This document shows positions 44,531 to 53,052 of a DNA stretch of 64,000 bases, one piece after another. The stretch lies in NCBI GenBank assembly GCA_031362245.1, contig JANLSD010000192.1, positions 1-64,000 on the forward strand, written 5' to 3'. Positions within the stretch are counted from its first letter, which is position 1. Each line of letters opens with the position of its first letter. The DNA comes from JAAURS01 sp031362245 (lineage in GTDB: Bacteria; Cyanobacteriota; Cyanobacteriia; Thermosynechococcales; Thermosynechococcaceae). Position numbers and translations under genes: made by a program. A model generated the notes under the pieces. That model had not been told where the DNA came from, did not search any database, and saw only the letters and a list, made by a program, of their open reading frames with translations.

Positions 44531-46366
44531 ATGCTAAAAAAACACCATAAAAATATTAATAGATTTATAACAAAGTTTTTATATATTGTTGCAGAAAGAA
44601 GAACTCAACTTATTGTACTTTTATTTTTATTTTTATTTTCATCTGTTCTTGATACAGTTGGTATTGGTCTAATTGGGCCATTTATGTCCCTAGCTACTGA
44701 TCCTAGTCTGATACATAGAAATAGCTTATTAAATTGGGCATATACAATTTTAGGATTTAAATCAAATCCCGTATTTATTTCTGTATTTGGATCTCTCATT
44801 GTTGGCGTATTCTATATAAAATCTATTCTCACCTTTCGAATACAAAAAAAGGTTTTTAAATTCAGCTTTGGACAAAAAGGTGATCTATCCCAAAGGCTAC
44901 TTAGAGGATATCTCGCCGCACCCTATACTTTTCATTTAAGCCGGAATTCTGCCGGATTAACTCAAAATATATTGCAAGAAACAAGTAATTTCTGCAATGG
45001 AATAATGTTGCCATTCCTTAATTCAATTTCATATTCAGCAGTTATTATTTGTCTAGGATTCCTACTGATAAAAACGAATATTTTAGCAACCATTTCAATT
45101 CTTGTGATACTTTTAGTTCCATTTTTATTATATCAAAGCTTTAAGGAAAGACTAGCACTATGGGGGAAAGCCGCATCTGCATCACAAATTGGTATTCTTC
45201 GTACAATCAACCATAGTATAGGTGGATTTAAAGAAACTAGAATTATTGGATGCGAATCATATTTCGATGATCAAATAGGTAAATATATTAAGGAATTTGA
45301 AGATTCTGTTAGCTCTGCACAAACATTTAAGTTATTACCCAGAAACTTAATTGAAGCTTTTTTGATAACTTTTTTGGTCAGCTTTATTTCATTGACTTTA
45401 TTTACAACTAAAAATACTCAGAGCTTGACTCCTACACTTGGAATTTTTGCAATTGCATCAATTCGTCTGATTCCTGCGGTGAGTCAACTAACTAATAGTA
45501 TTGCTTCTATTCGTAATTATAGTCATTCTCTTAATAAAATTTATTCTGATCTAAAAGAAATAGAGTCCTTATCTTTAAATAAAAACTATAATATTTATGC
45601 TCTTCCCAAGGGGAAAAAGAATGACATAAGTAAAACAGAGAACAAGAAAATAAAATTCGAGAATCAAATTGTTTTAGAGAATATCACCTATTATTATCCT
45701 CAGTCAGAAGAACCTTCTCTTTCTAATATTTCACTAACAATTAAGAAAGGTGAATCAATTGCATTTATTGGAAAATCCGGCGCAGGAAAAACAACTCTTG
45801 TTGATCTGATTTTAGGGCTATTGGAGCCTAAGTCTGGCGATATTAAAGTTGATAAAAAATCAATATATAATGATTTGAGAGGTTGGCAAAATTTAATCGG
45901 ATACATACCACAGTCTATTTTTTTGATGGATGAGACAATTAAACGAAATATCGCATTTGGAGTTCCTGATGAACTTATCGATTCTGATAAATTAGAAAAA
46001 GCACTTGTAGCTACTCAACTCAAAGAATTAATTAATGAATTACCTAATGGGATGCAAACGACCGTTGGAGATAGAGGTGTCCGACTATCAGGCGGACAAA
46101 GACAACGCATTGGTATTGCACGAGCCTTATATCATGAACGTGAAATCTTAGTTTTAGATGAAGCAACTTCAGCTTTAGATAACGAAACAGAAAAGTTGGT
46201 AAATGATTCAATTAGTGAATTAAGTGGCTTAAAGACATTAATTATAATTGCCCATCGGTTATCTACCGTTGAAAGATGTTCTTGTTTATATAGACTTGAT
46301 AAAGGCCATATTATCAACTCAGGTAGTTTTCATGAAATTGTGCCAAATGAATCAGATGTTCAATAA
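44531..46366 (+). CDS. ABC exporter, fused permease-ATPase (MsbA/PglK-like)
   Basis: A 611-residue half-transporter. The N-terminal membrane domain has about six helices (residues 20-330). The nucleotide-binding domain from about 375 has Walker A IGKSGAGKTTLVDL, a Q-loop (IPQS), signature RLSGGQRQRIGIARAL, Walker B ILVLDEATSALD and H-loop IIIAHRLSTVE. Homologues such as PglK flip lipid-linked oligosaccharides, so this is the best candidate for moving the island glycan across the inner membrane, since no Wzx is seen. A drug or lipid exporter is the alternative. It is flanked by two sulfotransferase-type genes on the same strand. Confidence 0.93.
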   Translation: MLKKHHKNINRFITKFLYIVAERRTQLIVLLFLFLFSSVLDTVGIGLIGPFMSLATDPSLIHRNSLLNWAYTILGFKSNPVFISVFGSLIVGVFYIKSILTFRIQKKVFKFSFGQKGDLSQRLLRGYLAAPYTFHLSRNSAGLTQNILQETSNFCNGIMLPFLNSISYSAVIICLGFLLIKTNILATISILVILLVPFLLYQSFKERLALWGKAASASQIGILRTINHSIGGFKETRIIGCESYFDDQIGKYIKEFEDSVSSAQTFKLLPRNLIEAFLITFLVSFISLTLFTTKNTQSLTPTLGIFAIASIRLIPAVSQLTNSIASIRNYSHSLNKIYSDLKEIESLSLNKNYNIYALPKGKKNDISKTENKKIKFENQIVLENITYYYPQSEEPSLSNISLTIKKGESIAFIGKSGAGKTTLVDLILGLLEPKSGDIKVDKKSIYNDLRGWQNLIGYIPQSIFLMDETIKRNIAFGVPDELIDSDKLEKALVATQLKELINELPNGMQTTVGDRGVRLSGGQRQRIGIARALYHEREILVLDEATSALDNETEKLVNDSISELSGLKTLIIIAHRLSTVERCSCLYRLDKGHIINSGSFHEIVPNESDVQ

Positions 46367-46672
46367 GTTAGCTCGGATATTCAAATAAATATCAGATGAA
46401 GCTCACGAGAAATGAGCACTTCTAAAAATCTTGAATTTATTGTTTTACTCATGAGTAGATTTTTAATACCATGACTCTAGGTGAAGAATTATGTAGATTA
46501 TATTTTATAGACTTGTAATCAGTTAATTTTTATTTAATTTTGAATCTGGAAAACATCATTTTACCTTGATTGCTGAAATTGTGCATAACAACATGAAACT
46601 CTAATGCAAAAATTTAATAAAAGCTTTCAATTCATTTTTGTCACACTAACTAAACTTAATTGGATTAATTAA
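46367..46672. other. 306-bp intergenic region
   Basis: AT-rich spacer between the ABC exporter and the next sulfotransferase gene. I see no gene and no clear terminator. A short CTCACGAGAAATGAG hairpin near 46400 is the only symmetric element I noticed. Confidence 0.4.
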
Positions 46673-47584
46673 ATGAATATCTCTAGTTCTAAAATGACGA
46701 GAAAGATCGGGAAGTTTTTCTCAGAATCTGTAAAGCAACGATACAGAAGCCTAAAAAATCCATTTAATAAATATAAACGACGTATTAGTAGTTATTTTGA
46801 TGATTCAGAGCTTTATCTCGTATCCTATCCCTGTAGTGGAAGAACATGGCTTAGAGTAATGATAGGAAAATTATTGTGCGAGCATTTTTCACTTGATGAA
46901 AAAATCATGATGGATACCCCTGAGATTACCAAAAAGGTAGGACTTCTCAAAACCATGTACACCCATGATTGCTCACTGGTAGAAGACCATTACTACTATA
47001 TGGCGGATGAAATATTTTTTGATAAGGCCAGATTTTCTGGGAAAAAAGTTATTTTAGTGATCCGTGATCCTAGAGATGTTATGGTCTCATACTATTCTCA
47101 TCTGGTCAAGCGTGATAATAAGTTTGAAGGAAGTATTTCAGAATTTATCCGTGATGAAAAGGTTGGAATTAAAAAGTTATTGAAATTCAATAATCTATGG
47201 CTCGACAATCAAGGTCTGTTGAAGGAATTATTGATCATAAAATATGAAGAAGTCCGCAAAGATCCTTCGCAAAACCTAAGCAAAATAATTTCGTTCATGG
47301 GAGTTAAAGATTTTAGTCAAAATCTTGTCGATAATGCAGTAGAATTTGCTGGCTTCGAAAACATGAAAAAATTGGAGCAAATGAATTACTGGAAAGACCA
47401 CGCCTATGCAAATATATTGCGTCCTCGAAATTCTAACCCTGATGCGTCAAAAGTTAGAAAAGCAAAGGTCGGCGGTTTTGCAGAATCTCTAAGTAATGAG
47501 GATGTTGAATTTATTGATCATTCAATTGCCGAATTCAACGGATCATTATACCAATACACTTTGGACAAGCACCTAAATAAATAA
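46673..47584 (+). CDS. PAPS sulfotransferase (Sulfotransfer_1 type)
   Basis: A 303-residue sulfotransferase of a different subgroup from the 23072 gene. The 5'-phosphosulfate loop is SYPCSGRTWLRVMIGKLL (about residues 48-65) and the 3'-phosphate motif is ILVIRDPRDVMVSYYSH (about 127-143). The C-terminal RKAKVGGF sequence corresponds to the cytosolic-type RKGxxGDW segment. It could add sulfate to a sugar hydroxyl or a lipid. AT-rich with no HIP1 octamer. The GT4 gene follows 64 bp later on the same strand. Confidence 0.92.
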   Translation: MNISSSKMTRKIGKFFSESVKQRYRSLKNPFNKYKRRISSYFDDSELYLVSYPCSGRTWLRVMIGKLLCEHFSLDEKIMMDTPEITKKVGLLKTMYTHDCSLVEDHYYYMADEIFFDKARFSGKKVILVIRDPRDVMVSYYSHLVKRDNKFEGSISEFIRDEKVGIKKLLKFNNLWLDNQGLLKELLIIKYEEVRKDPSQNLSKIISFMGVKDFSQNLVDNAVEFAGFENMKKLEQMNYWKDHAYANILRPRNSNPDASKVRKAKVGGFAESLSNEDVEFIDHSIAEFNGSLYQYTLDKHLNK

Positions 47585-47648
47585 TTTGGCGAGAGATAGT
47601 CTTTTTTTTTTGCTATTGAAAATTCAAAAAGTAAACAGTTAGGCTGCA

Positions 47649-48878
47649 ATGAAGATCTTACATCTTAGTACTTCTGATATTGATGGTGGGGGTGCTAGAG
47701 CAGCTTATCGTCTCCATCAAGGTCTAAAATCACAAGAAGTTGACTCAAACATTTTGGTAAGGGCCAAAGAAAGTACTGATCGAAGTGTCATTTCTGAAAA
47801 ATCTTTGCTCACTAAAATGGGCCCTCTATTGTCTGGTTTCCCGTTGAAGTTTTATCCGAAACCTAGCTCGATGTTTTCAAGTCAATGGGTTTTGGATGCG
47901 ATCGCCCCTCAAGTAAAGCAAATCAATCCAGACATTGTTCATCTGCATTGGATCTGTAATGGATTTCTGAGTGTTGAGTCCTTCTCTAAACTCAATAAGC
48001 CATTGGTTTGGACACTCCATGACATGTGGCCCTTTACTGGAGGCTGTCATTATACCGATGAATGTTTAGGCTATAAAAGCACCTGTGGTTCTTGCCCACT
48101 GCTGAGGAGTCAGAGCAGTAGAGATTTATCACATTGGGTAATGACCCGCAAGTTGAATTCTTGGAAAAAATTGAATCCTATTATTGTTAGCCCTAGCAAC
48201 TGGCTGGCTAAATGTGCTTTAGAAAGCACTCTTTTTAAGAACTACAGAGTTGAAGTTATTCCCCACGGGCTAGATCTGAGTCGATATAAACCTGTCGATC
48301 AAAAATTAGCGCGAAATCTTTTGAATCTACCCCAAGACAAAAAGCTGGTTCTTTTTGGTGCCTCTTCGGGTGCGACGGGGCATACCCGCAAAGGATTTCA
48401 TTTACTTCAACCTGCACTGCAAAAGTTAAACCACTTAGATCCAAAAGCGAACCTAGAGCTTGTTGTTTTTGGCGCGACAGAACCCGAAAATGCAGTAGAT
48501 CTAGGCTTTAAAACCCACTACCTCGGCACCTTTCAAGACGACATCTCACTTGCACTAATTTATTCATCTGCTGACGTCATGGTAGTGCCTTCAATACAAG
48601 AGGCTTTTGGGCAAACTGCTTCTGAAGCATTAGCGTGTGGAACCCCAGTTGTTGCTTTTGCCTCAACTGGACTTCAAGATATTGTTGAGCATCAAATCGA
48701 TGGATATCTCGCTCAGCCTTTTGACGTAGATGATTTAGCCGAAGGTATTGCGTGGATACTCCAGGATGAAGTTCGACGTTTGAAATTAAGCCTACAGGCT
48801 CGCCAAAAAGCTGAACGTGAGTTTAGCCTAGACTTACAATCTAGTCGTTACTTATCTATCTACGATAGTTTAAGGTGA
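47649..48878 (+). CDS. GT4-family glycosyltransferase (WcaC-like)
   Basis: A 409-residue GT-B enzyme with features of colanic-acid-type transferases. It begins MKILHLSTSDIDGGGARAAYRL. The acceptor domain has TLHDMWPFTGGCHYTDEC and the cysteine pair CGSCP. The donor domain has IPHGLDLSRYKP, LVVFGATEP and E-x7-E in QEAFGQTASEALACGTPVV. It is the last gene of the island, and its composition and HIP1 site (GCGATCGC near 47899) already resemble the flanking chromosome. The product probably adds an early or middle sugar. Confidence 0.93.
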   Translation: MKILHLSTSDIDGGGARAAYRLHQGLKSQEVDSNILVRAKESTDRSVISEKSLLTKMGPLLSGFPLKFYPKPSSMFSSQWVLDAIAPQVKQINPDIVHLHWICNGFLSVESFSKLNKPLVWTLHDMWPFTGGCHYTDECLGYKSTCGSCPLLRSQSSRDLSHWVMTRKLNSWKKLNPIIVSPSNWLAKCALESTLFKNYRVEVIPHGLDLSRYKPVDQKLARNLLNLPQDKKLVLFGASSGATGHTRKGFHLLQPALQKLNHLDPKANLELVVFGATEPENAVDLGFKTHYLGTFQDDISLALIYSSADVMVVPSIQEAFGQTASEALACGTPVVAFASTGLQDIVEHQIDGYLAQPFDVDDLAEGIAWILQDEVRRLKLSLQARQKAEREFSLDLQSSRYLSIYDSLR

Positions 48879-49058
48879 TTTTTTGAGTCCAAAGTAAAGC
48901 ACGCGTAACGGAATAAGGGACACTTTGGCACGATTTTCTATCAACCGAAATTGAAGAAACTTAACCCTTTAGCATGAAAGCCCAAATCACTTCAGCAAAA
49001 GCTTTCTTGCCTTAAATTAATACCTGGGTTCGCTCCCTCTCGCCTCAAAATGATTTTA

Positions 49059-49985
49059 TTAGCGGCGACGACCTCCAGATGAGGAGCGACCACTACCAAA
49101 GCTAGAGGAGCGACCACTGCCAAAGCCGGAAGACGGCGATCGCCGATAGCTCCCAGATGATGGCCTAGATGTATCTAGGTTGCTTGACCCAAAACCTTTG
49201 CCCGTTGAGCGTTGACTAAAGGATGAATTAAAATTGGAACGAGGCGGCTGGCTTACACTTCCAGAACCAATGGTGCGGCGCTGGGTCGTTCGATAGGCCG
49301 TTCGGTTACGCTCCACAAGTGGCGGTTGATTGTAGCGCTCCCGATAAGACGAAGTTGCCTGACCATAGGAATTACCATAACCGCCGTAGCCAGATAAACC
49401 ACCACCACCAGATTGATACAACGGCGGCACGTAATATTGGGGTCTAAACAGCATGTTCCCAATGACCTGGCCTGCGATCGCCCCAGCAAAAGGCGACCAA
49501 AAATTAGATTCTTGGCGCACCACACGCTGCTCTACTTGGCCCGTTTGCGGGTTCTGAGCTTGTTCCACAACATTATGGACATACTCTAGCTTGAAGTCTT
49601 TGGATATGTGCAGCGCGGGCTGCCCATTCTTGACCTGTAAATAGGGGTTTTGAGCTGCTGAAGTCTCTTCAGGAGTGAGTTGGGCCATTTGAAGCTTAGT
49701 GGAACGGAAATTTGCAGAGACACCTGGCGGTGTATTCAGCAAAAAGAGGGTGTATTCGCCATTGCCGTCGTTGTAGGTGGCCTGCTGCACGTCGTACTTA
49801 CCATCGGCGATCGCCGTTGCCTCCTGAGCTGGGTTGGATTTGACACGAGTCGGCGAGGCAAGCTGCCCACCCCCTTGGGCGGATTTTTCTGGCACCGATC
49901 CACCGCAGGCTACCGTCGTCCAACTTAGGAGCAAAGCCATTCCCACACTGACCCACTGGCGGAGGTTAAACGTTGAGCCAACCAT
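49059..49985 (-). CDS. Predicted lipoprotein with Ser/Gly/Arg-rich tail
   Basis: 308 residues from ATG 49985, which has AAAGG at proper distance; longer starts up to 50057 add only unconserved residues. A type II signal peptide ends in TVAC-GG (Cys at about 27). Residues 60-160 are a soluble domain with YNDGNGEYTLFLLNTPPGVSA. A membrane-like segment FAGAIAGQVIGNMLF lies near 190. The C-terminal 110 residues are rich in Ser, Gly, Tyr and Arg, with repeats such as FGSGRSSS. The DUF1517 gene ends up close by, just upstream on the same strand. Function unknown. Confidence 0.8.
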   Translation of the reverse strand: MVGSTFNLRQWVSVGMALLLSWTTVACGGSVPEKSAQGGGQLASPTRVKSNPAQEATAIADGKYDVQQATYNDGNGEYTLFLLNTPPGVSANFRSTKLQMAQLTPEETSAAQNPYLQVKNGQPALHISKDFKLEYVHNVVEQAQNPQTGQVEQRVVRQESNFWSPFAGAIAGQVIGNMLFRPQYYVPPLYQSGGGGLSGYGGYGNSYGQATSSYRERYNQPPLVERNRTAYRTTQRRTIGSGSVSQPPRSNFNSSFSQRSTGKGFGSSNLDTSRPSSGSYRRSPSSGFGSGRSSSFGSGRSSSGGRRR

Positions 49986-50077
49986 GAGAAAGCCTTTCAA
50001 CATATCAGGTTTCAGTTTCATGGAACAAGTAACACCTATACTTAAAGACTGTCGCAAAAGGAGCCGTAGAAAATGCT

Positions 50078-50701
50078 CTAAAGTGGGATTAATTCTGGGA
50101 AATTGACGAGTATTTGATCGGGCGGTAACTCATCCCCCAGTTGGGCAGGTGAGAAATGAATCTGAACTGCTCTAAGCGAATTCTGATAGTGCAGGTTTAT
50201 GAGGGCTTTGAGTCCCGCCTTAAGTGCATCCATATTAGACAGGTCAGATTCCAGCTCAGGGACTTCACCCTCATAGGCGACGGTGAGCATTACAATTATG
50301 TTTTGGGTAATGGGCACCACCAACGGATCGTTGGCTTGATTTGAGACCACACTCAGGTCAGGTTGACTCAGATAACGTTGGGCAGAATCTGTAAATAGCT
50401 CGTTGACAAAGTTTCCGGCTTCACCTTCGTCCCAAAAGACATCTCCTTCGTTGGCGACTGATCGCCAGTAAACGTCAGACTCAAGCAGGCTCTTACAAAC
50501 TTGTTCTAGTTCTTCGCCAAGGGACTGCATGTCTCCTTCTGCCTCATCTGCGATCAGGGCAGCTTGATTCAGAACACCCAGCAGTGGGGCAACCTGATTG
50601 CCTTCCAGATGTAGAAACAGACGGCAAACGACGTAGCGAGTCCCGCCACTGAACTGATTGATGCGATCACGCCAAGAACTCACATTAGTTAGCCCATACA
50701 A
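50078..50701 (-). CDS. DUF1517-family protein
   Basis: 207 residues matching the C-terminal conserved part of DUF1517, a family shared by cyanobacteria and chloroplasts. The features are helical N-terminal YVVCRLFLHLEGNQVAPLLGVLN, the DVYWRSV motif near 77, and the ending ELPPDQILVNFPELIPL that matches the family's DELLxDYPxLxPL end. Typical members also carry an N-terminal Ser/Gly-rich part and a membrane anchor. Those features are missing here but resemble the adjacent lipoprotein, so the two may be a split pair. The role is unknown. Confidence 0.85.
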   Translation of the reverse strand: MYGLTNVSSWRDRINQFSGGTRYVVCRLFLHLEGNQVAPLLGVLNQAALIADEAEGDMQSLGEELEQVCKSLLESDVYWRSVANEGDVFWDEGEAGNFVNELFTDSAQRYLSQPDLSVVSNQANDPLVVPITQNIIVMLTVAYEGEVPELESDLSNMDALKAGLKALINLHYQNSLRAVQIHFSPAQLGDELPPDQILVNFPELIPL

Positions 50702-50803
50702 CTATCTGTTTAGATTGATCGTAGCGTTTCTTGGTAAGTACGACCGTACGGATTTCACAACTCCATGCAGTCGGGTGGAGGGTCGGTTTTTATCATTGAT
50801 GGA

Positions 50804-50825
50804 GTGACGCTCCTAAGAGCGTCAC
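50804..50825. repeat. Palindrome GTGACGCTC-CTAA-GAGCGTCAC
   Basis: A perfect 9-bp inverted repeat with a four-base loop in the divergent promoter region between the DUF1517 and devC genes. It could be an operator for one of them, an RNA hairpin, or a member of the dispersed GAGCGTCACGCTC-type palindromes found in cyanobacterial genomes. Confidence 0.5.
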
Positions 50826-50914
50826 GCTCAGATGGAGAGGAGCTGATAAATCATTTAGGATGTCAGTAAGCAAAAATACCGTACTTTCTAAGCGGCATCA
50901 CGATTCAGCCCTTT

Positions 50915-52099
50915 ATGGTTTCCATCGCGCGCAAAAATCTTTTTCAAGATCTTCCCCGTTTTATCGTGGCCCAAGCAGGCATCATGTTTGCCGTGGGGCT
51001 GGTAACGATTCAAACGGGTTTGCTCAATGGATTTACACGATCTTCTAGCCTACTGATTAATAGTGCCAGTGCTGATCTATGGCTGGCCTCAAAAGATATT
51101 CGACACCTTGACTTTACCCTGCCCATTCCCTATAAGAGCCTCAAGCAAGCCCAGCAGGTGGAAGGGGTTGAACGGGCAGAAGCGCTGATTACCCAGGGTT
51201 CGGTTTGGCGATATGGAGACAAGGGGAATGGGGCGATCGCCCCCATCCGTATCATCGGCTTTGACCCCAATGGCTCTCTCTTTCGTCCGTCCCCCAAAAT
51301 CCAGGGGGACTGGATAAGTCTGAGCCAACCCTACAACCTATTTATTGATCAAGTTGCACTGAAGAGCCTAGACGTAAAAGGGATTGGCGAAACCGGTGAG
51401 ATTGGAGCCTTTCGTGGGCAAGTGACAGGCTTAACCCGAGGGATTCAGTCCATTGTGTCGAGTCCCTACGTATTTACCTCACTGCCGACGGCGAAAGCCT
51501 TTTTGACCTCACCCATGATTGCCCCCCAAGCAAAGCAAGCGGTTCCCGCCGCCCTTGAGGATCAAGATCGCGTCACCTACATTCTGGTGCGGGCAAAGCC
51601 AGGGGTAGATCTAGAACAGCTCAAGCGTCGCCTTGAAGCAGCGGTGCCGGATACCAAAGCGCTGACTCAAGCTGAACTCACAACCATTACCCAAACCTAT
51701 TGGCGTGACGGCACTGGAGTTGGCTTTATTTTGGGATTGGGCGCAGTGGTGGGTGTAATTGTGGGCACTGTGGTGGTGGGCCAAATCCTCTACTCTTCTG
51801 TTACGGATCACCTCAGAGAATACGGCACCTTAAAGGCAATGGGTTCGTCTGACTGGTTTATCTACCGCATTATTTTAGAGCAGGCCCTCTGGATGGCGGT
51901 ATTGGGCTACTTACCAGGGATGGGCGCTGTATTACTCGTGGGACGGTGGACCCAAGCCGCTCAGGCCATCCAGATTTTGGTTGGTCCCATGACGGCTGGG
52001 GGCGTATTTATCCTGACGCTTGTGATGTGCAGTGGAGCCGCAATTTTTGCGATTCAAAAGGTGACGCGATTGGATCCGGCGATGGTATTTAAGTCATGA
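50915..52099 (+). CDS. devC: DevC-type ABC transporter permease
   Basis: 394 residues of the FtsX/MacB-like permease class in the DevC group. An N-terminal helix (residues 15-40, FIVAQAGIMFAVGLVTIQTG) is followed by a large periplasmic domain (SADLWLASKDIRHLDFTLPIP), then three membrane helices from about 265 (FILGLGAVVGVIVGTVVVGQILYSSVTDHLREYGTLKAMGSS region). In heterocystous species DevBCA exports envelope glycolipids; in others it works in export or stress. It is followed by devA, but no DevB (HlyD) adaptor gene is adjacent. Confidence 0.92.
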   Translation: MVSIARKNLFQDLPRFIVAQAGIMFAVGLVTIQTGLLNGFTRSSSLLINSASADLWLASKDIRHLDFTLPIPYKSLKQAQQVEGVERAEALITQGSVWRYGDKGNGAIAPIRIIGFDPNGSLFRPSPKIQGDWISLSQPYNLFIDQVALKSLDVKGIGETGEIGAFRGQVTGLTRGIQSIVSSPYVFTSLPTAKAFLTSPMIAPQAKQAVPAALEDQDRVTYILVRAKPGVDLEQLKRRLEAAVPDTKALTQAELTTITQTYWRDGTGVGFILGLGAVVGVIVGTVVVGQILYSSVTDHLREYGTLKAMGSSDWFIYRIILEQALWMAVLGYLPGMGAVLLVGRWTQAAQAIQILVGPMTAGGVFILTLVMCSGAAIFAIQKVTRLDPAMVFKS

Positions 52100-52282
52100 T
52101 GATGGCGCATATTAAGACGTCGAAGTGGGTATTCTTACTGCAAGAGAATATGAATTCATCCTCTGCTTTTAGAAGCAAAATGGGTGGAAAGCGTGAGCGT
52201 GGTAAGCCTTGGAGCTGCCCCTATGACTAGCAATAACGAACTCATTCCTCACAAGTAGAGTACCGTTATCGAGACATCGCTC

Positions 52283-53041
52283 ATGCTATTTTCTTCTACG
52301 ACACAAGTTATGCCAACGTCGGCGGGTATCTCCCAAGATTATGCGGTCTATGCTGAGGGCATTGAGATGGTTTTTCCCACGGGGGATCAGCCGCTCAAGG
52401 TGCTTAAGGGCATTGACCTCAAAATTAAGACGGGCGATATTCAACTTTTGATGGGTCCCTCTGGCTCTGGTAAAACGACGTTGCTCTCGATTTTGGGTGG
52501 AATTTTGACCCCCACGGCGGGCAATGTGTTTTTGATGGGCCAAGAAATCACAGGGCTATCACGCTCTAAGCTGGCCCAATTTCGCCTGAAAAATATGGGC
52601 TTTATTTTTCAGGGCTTTAATTTATTTCCTGCCCTAACGGCAGCGGAAAATATTGAGGCGGCGTTAAACCTCAAGGGCTTTAAGGGGCGTGAAGCCCGCC
52701 AACAATCCCTCAAACTTTTGGAACAGGTGGGTTTGGGAGAGAAAAGCAAAAGCTTGCCCTCGGATTTATCTGGTGGGCAGAAGCAGCGGATTGCGATCGC
52801 CCGTGCTCTAGCTGGCAAACCTCGTCTCATCTTTGCCGACGAACCGACAGCGGCGCTTGATTCTCAACGCGGACGGGCGGTGATTGAGCTACTGCGATCA
52901 TTGGCAAAGGAAGAGGGCTGTACGGTGGTGATGGTGACACACGACCCGCGCATTATGGACATTGCTGATCGCGTGGTTTATGTAGAAGACGGTATGATTT
53001 CTCCTGAGCCTCTAGGTGGGGCAAGTGCTCAGCATTCTTAA
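52283..53041 (+). CDS. devA: DevA-type ABC transporter ATPase
   Basis: A 252-residue ATP-binding subunit of the MacB/LolD/DevA group. It has Walker A MGPSGSGKTTLLSILGG (about 56-72), Q-loop FIFQGFNLFPALT, signature DLSGGQKQRIAIARAL, Walker B LIFADEPTAALD and an H-loop VMVTHD. It should pair with the upstream DevC permease. The 183-bp spacer between devC and devA is longer than usual. An internal ATG nine codons in (MPTSAG) is an alternative start. The epimerase gene starts 11 bp after its stop. Confidence 0.93.
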   Translation: MLFSSTTQVMPTSAGISQDYAVYAEGIEMVFPTGDQPLKVLKGIDLKIKTGDIQLLMGPSGSGKTTLLSILGGILTPTAGNVFLMGQEITGLSRSKLAQFRLKNMGFIFQGFNLFPALTAAENIEAALNLKGFKGREARQQSLKLLEQVGLGEKSKSLPSDLSGGQKQRIAIARALAGKPRLIFADEPTAALDSQRGRAVIELLRSLAKEEGCTVVMVTHDPRIMDIADRVVYVEDGMISPEPLGGASAQHS

Positions 53042-53052
53042 TAGGGAGAGTT

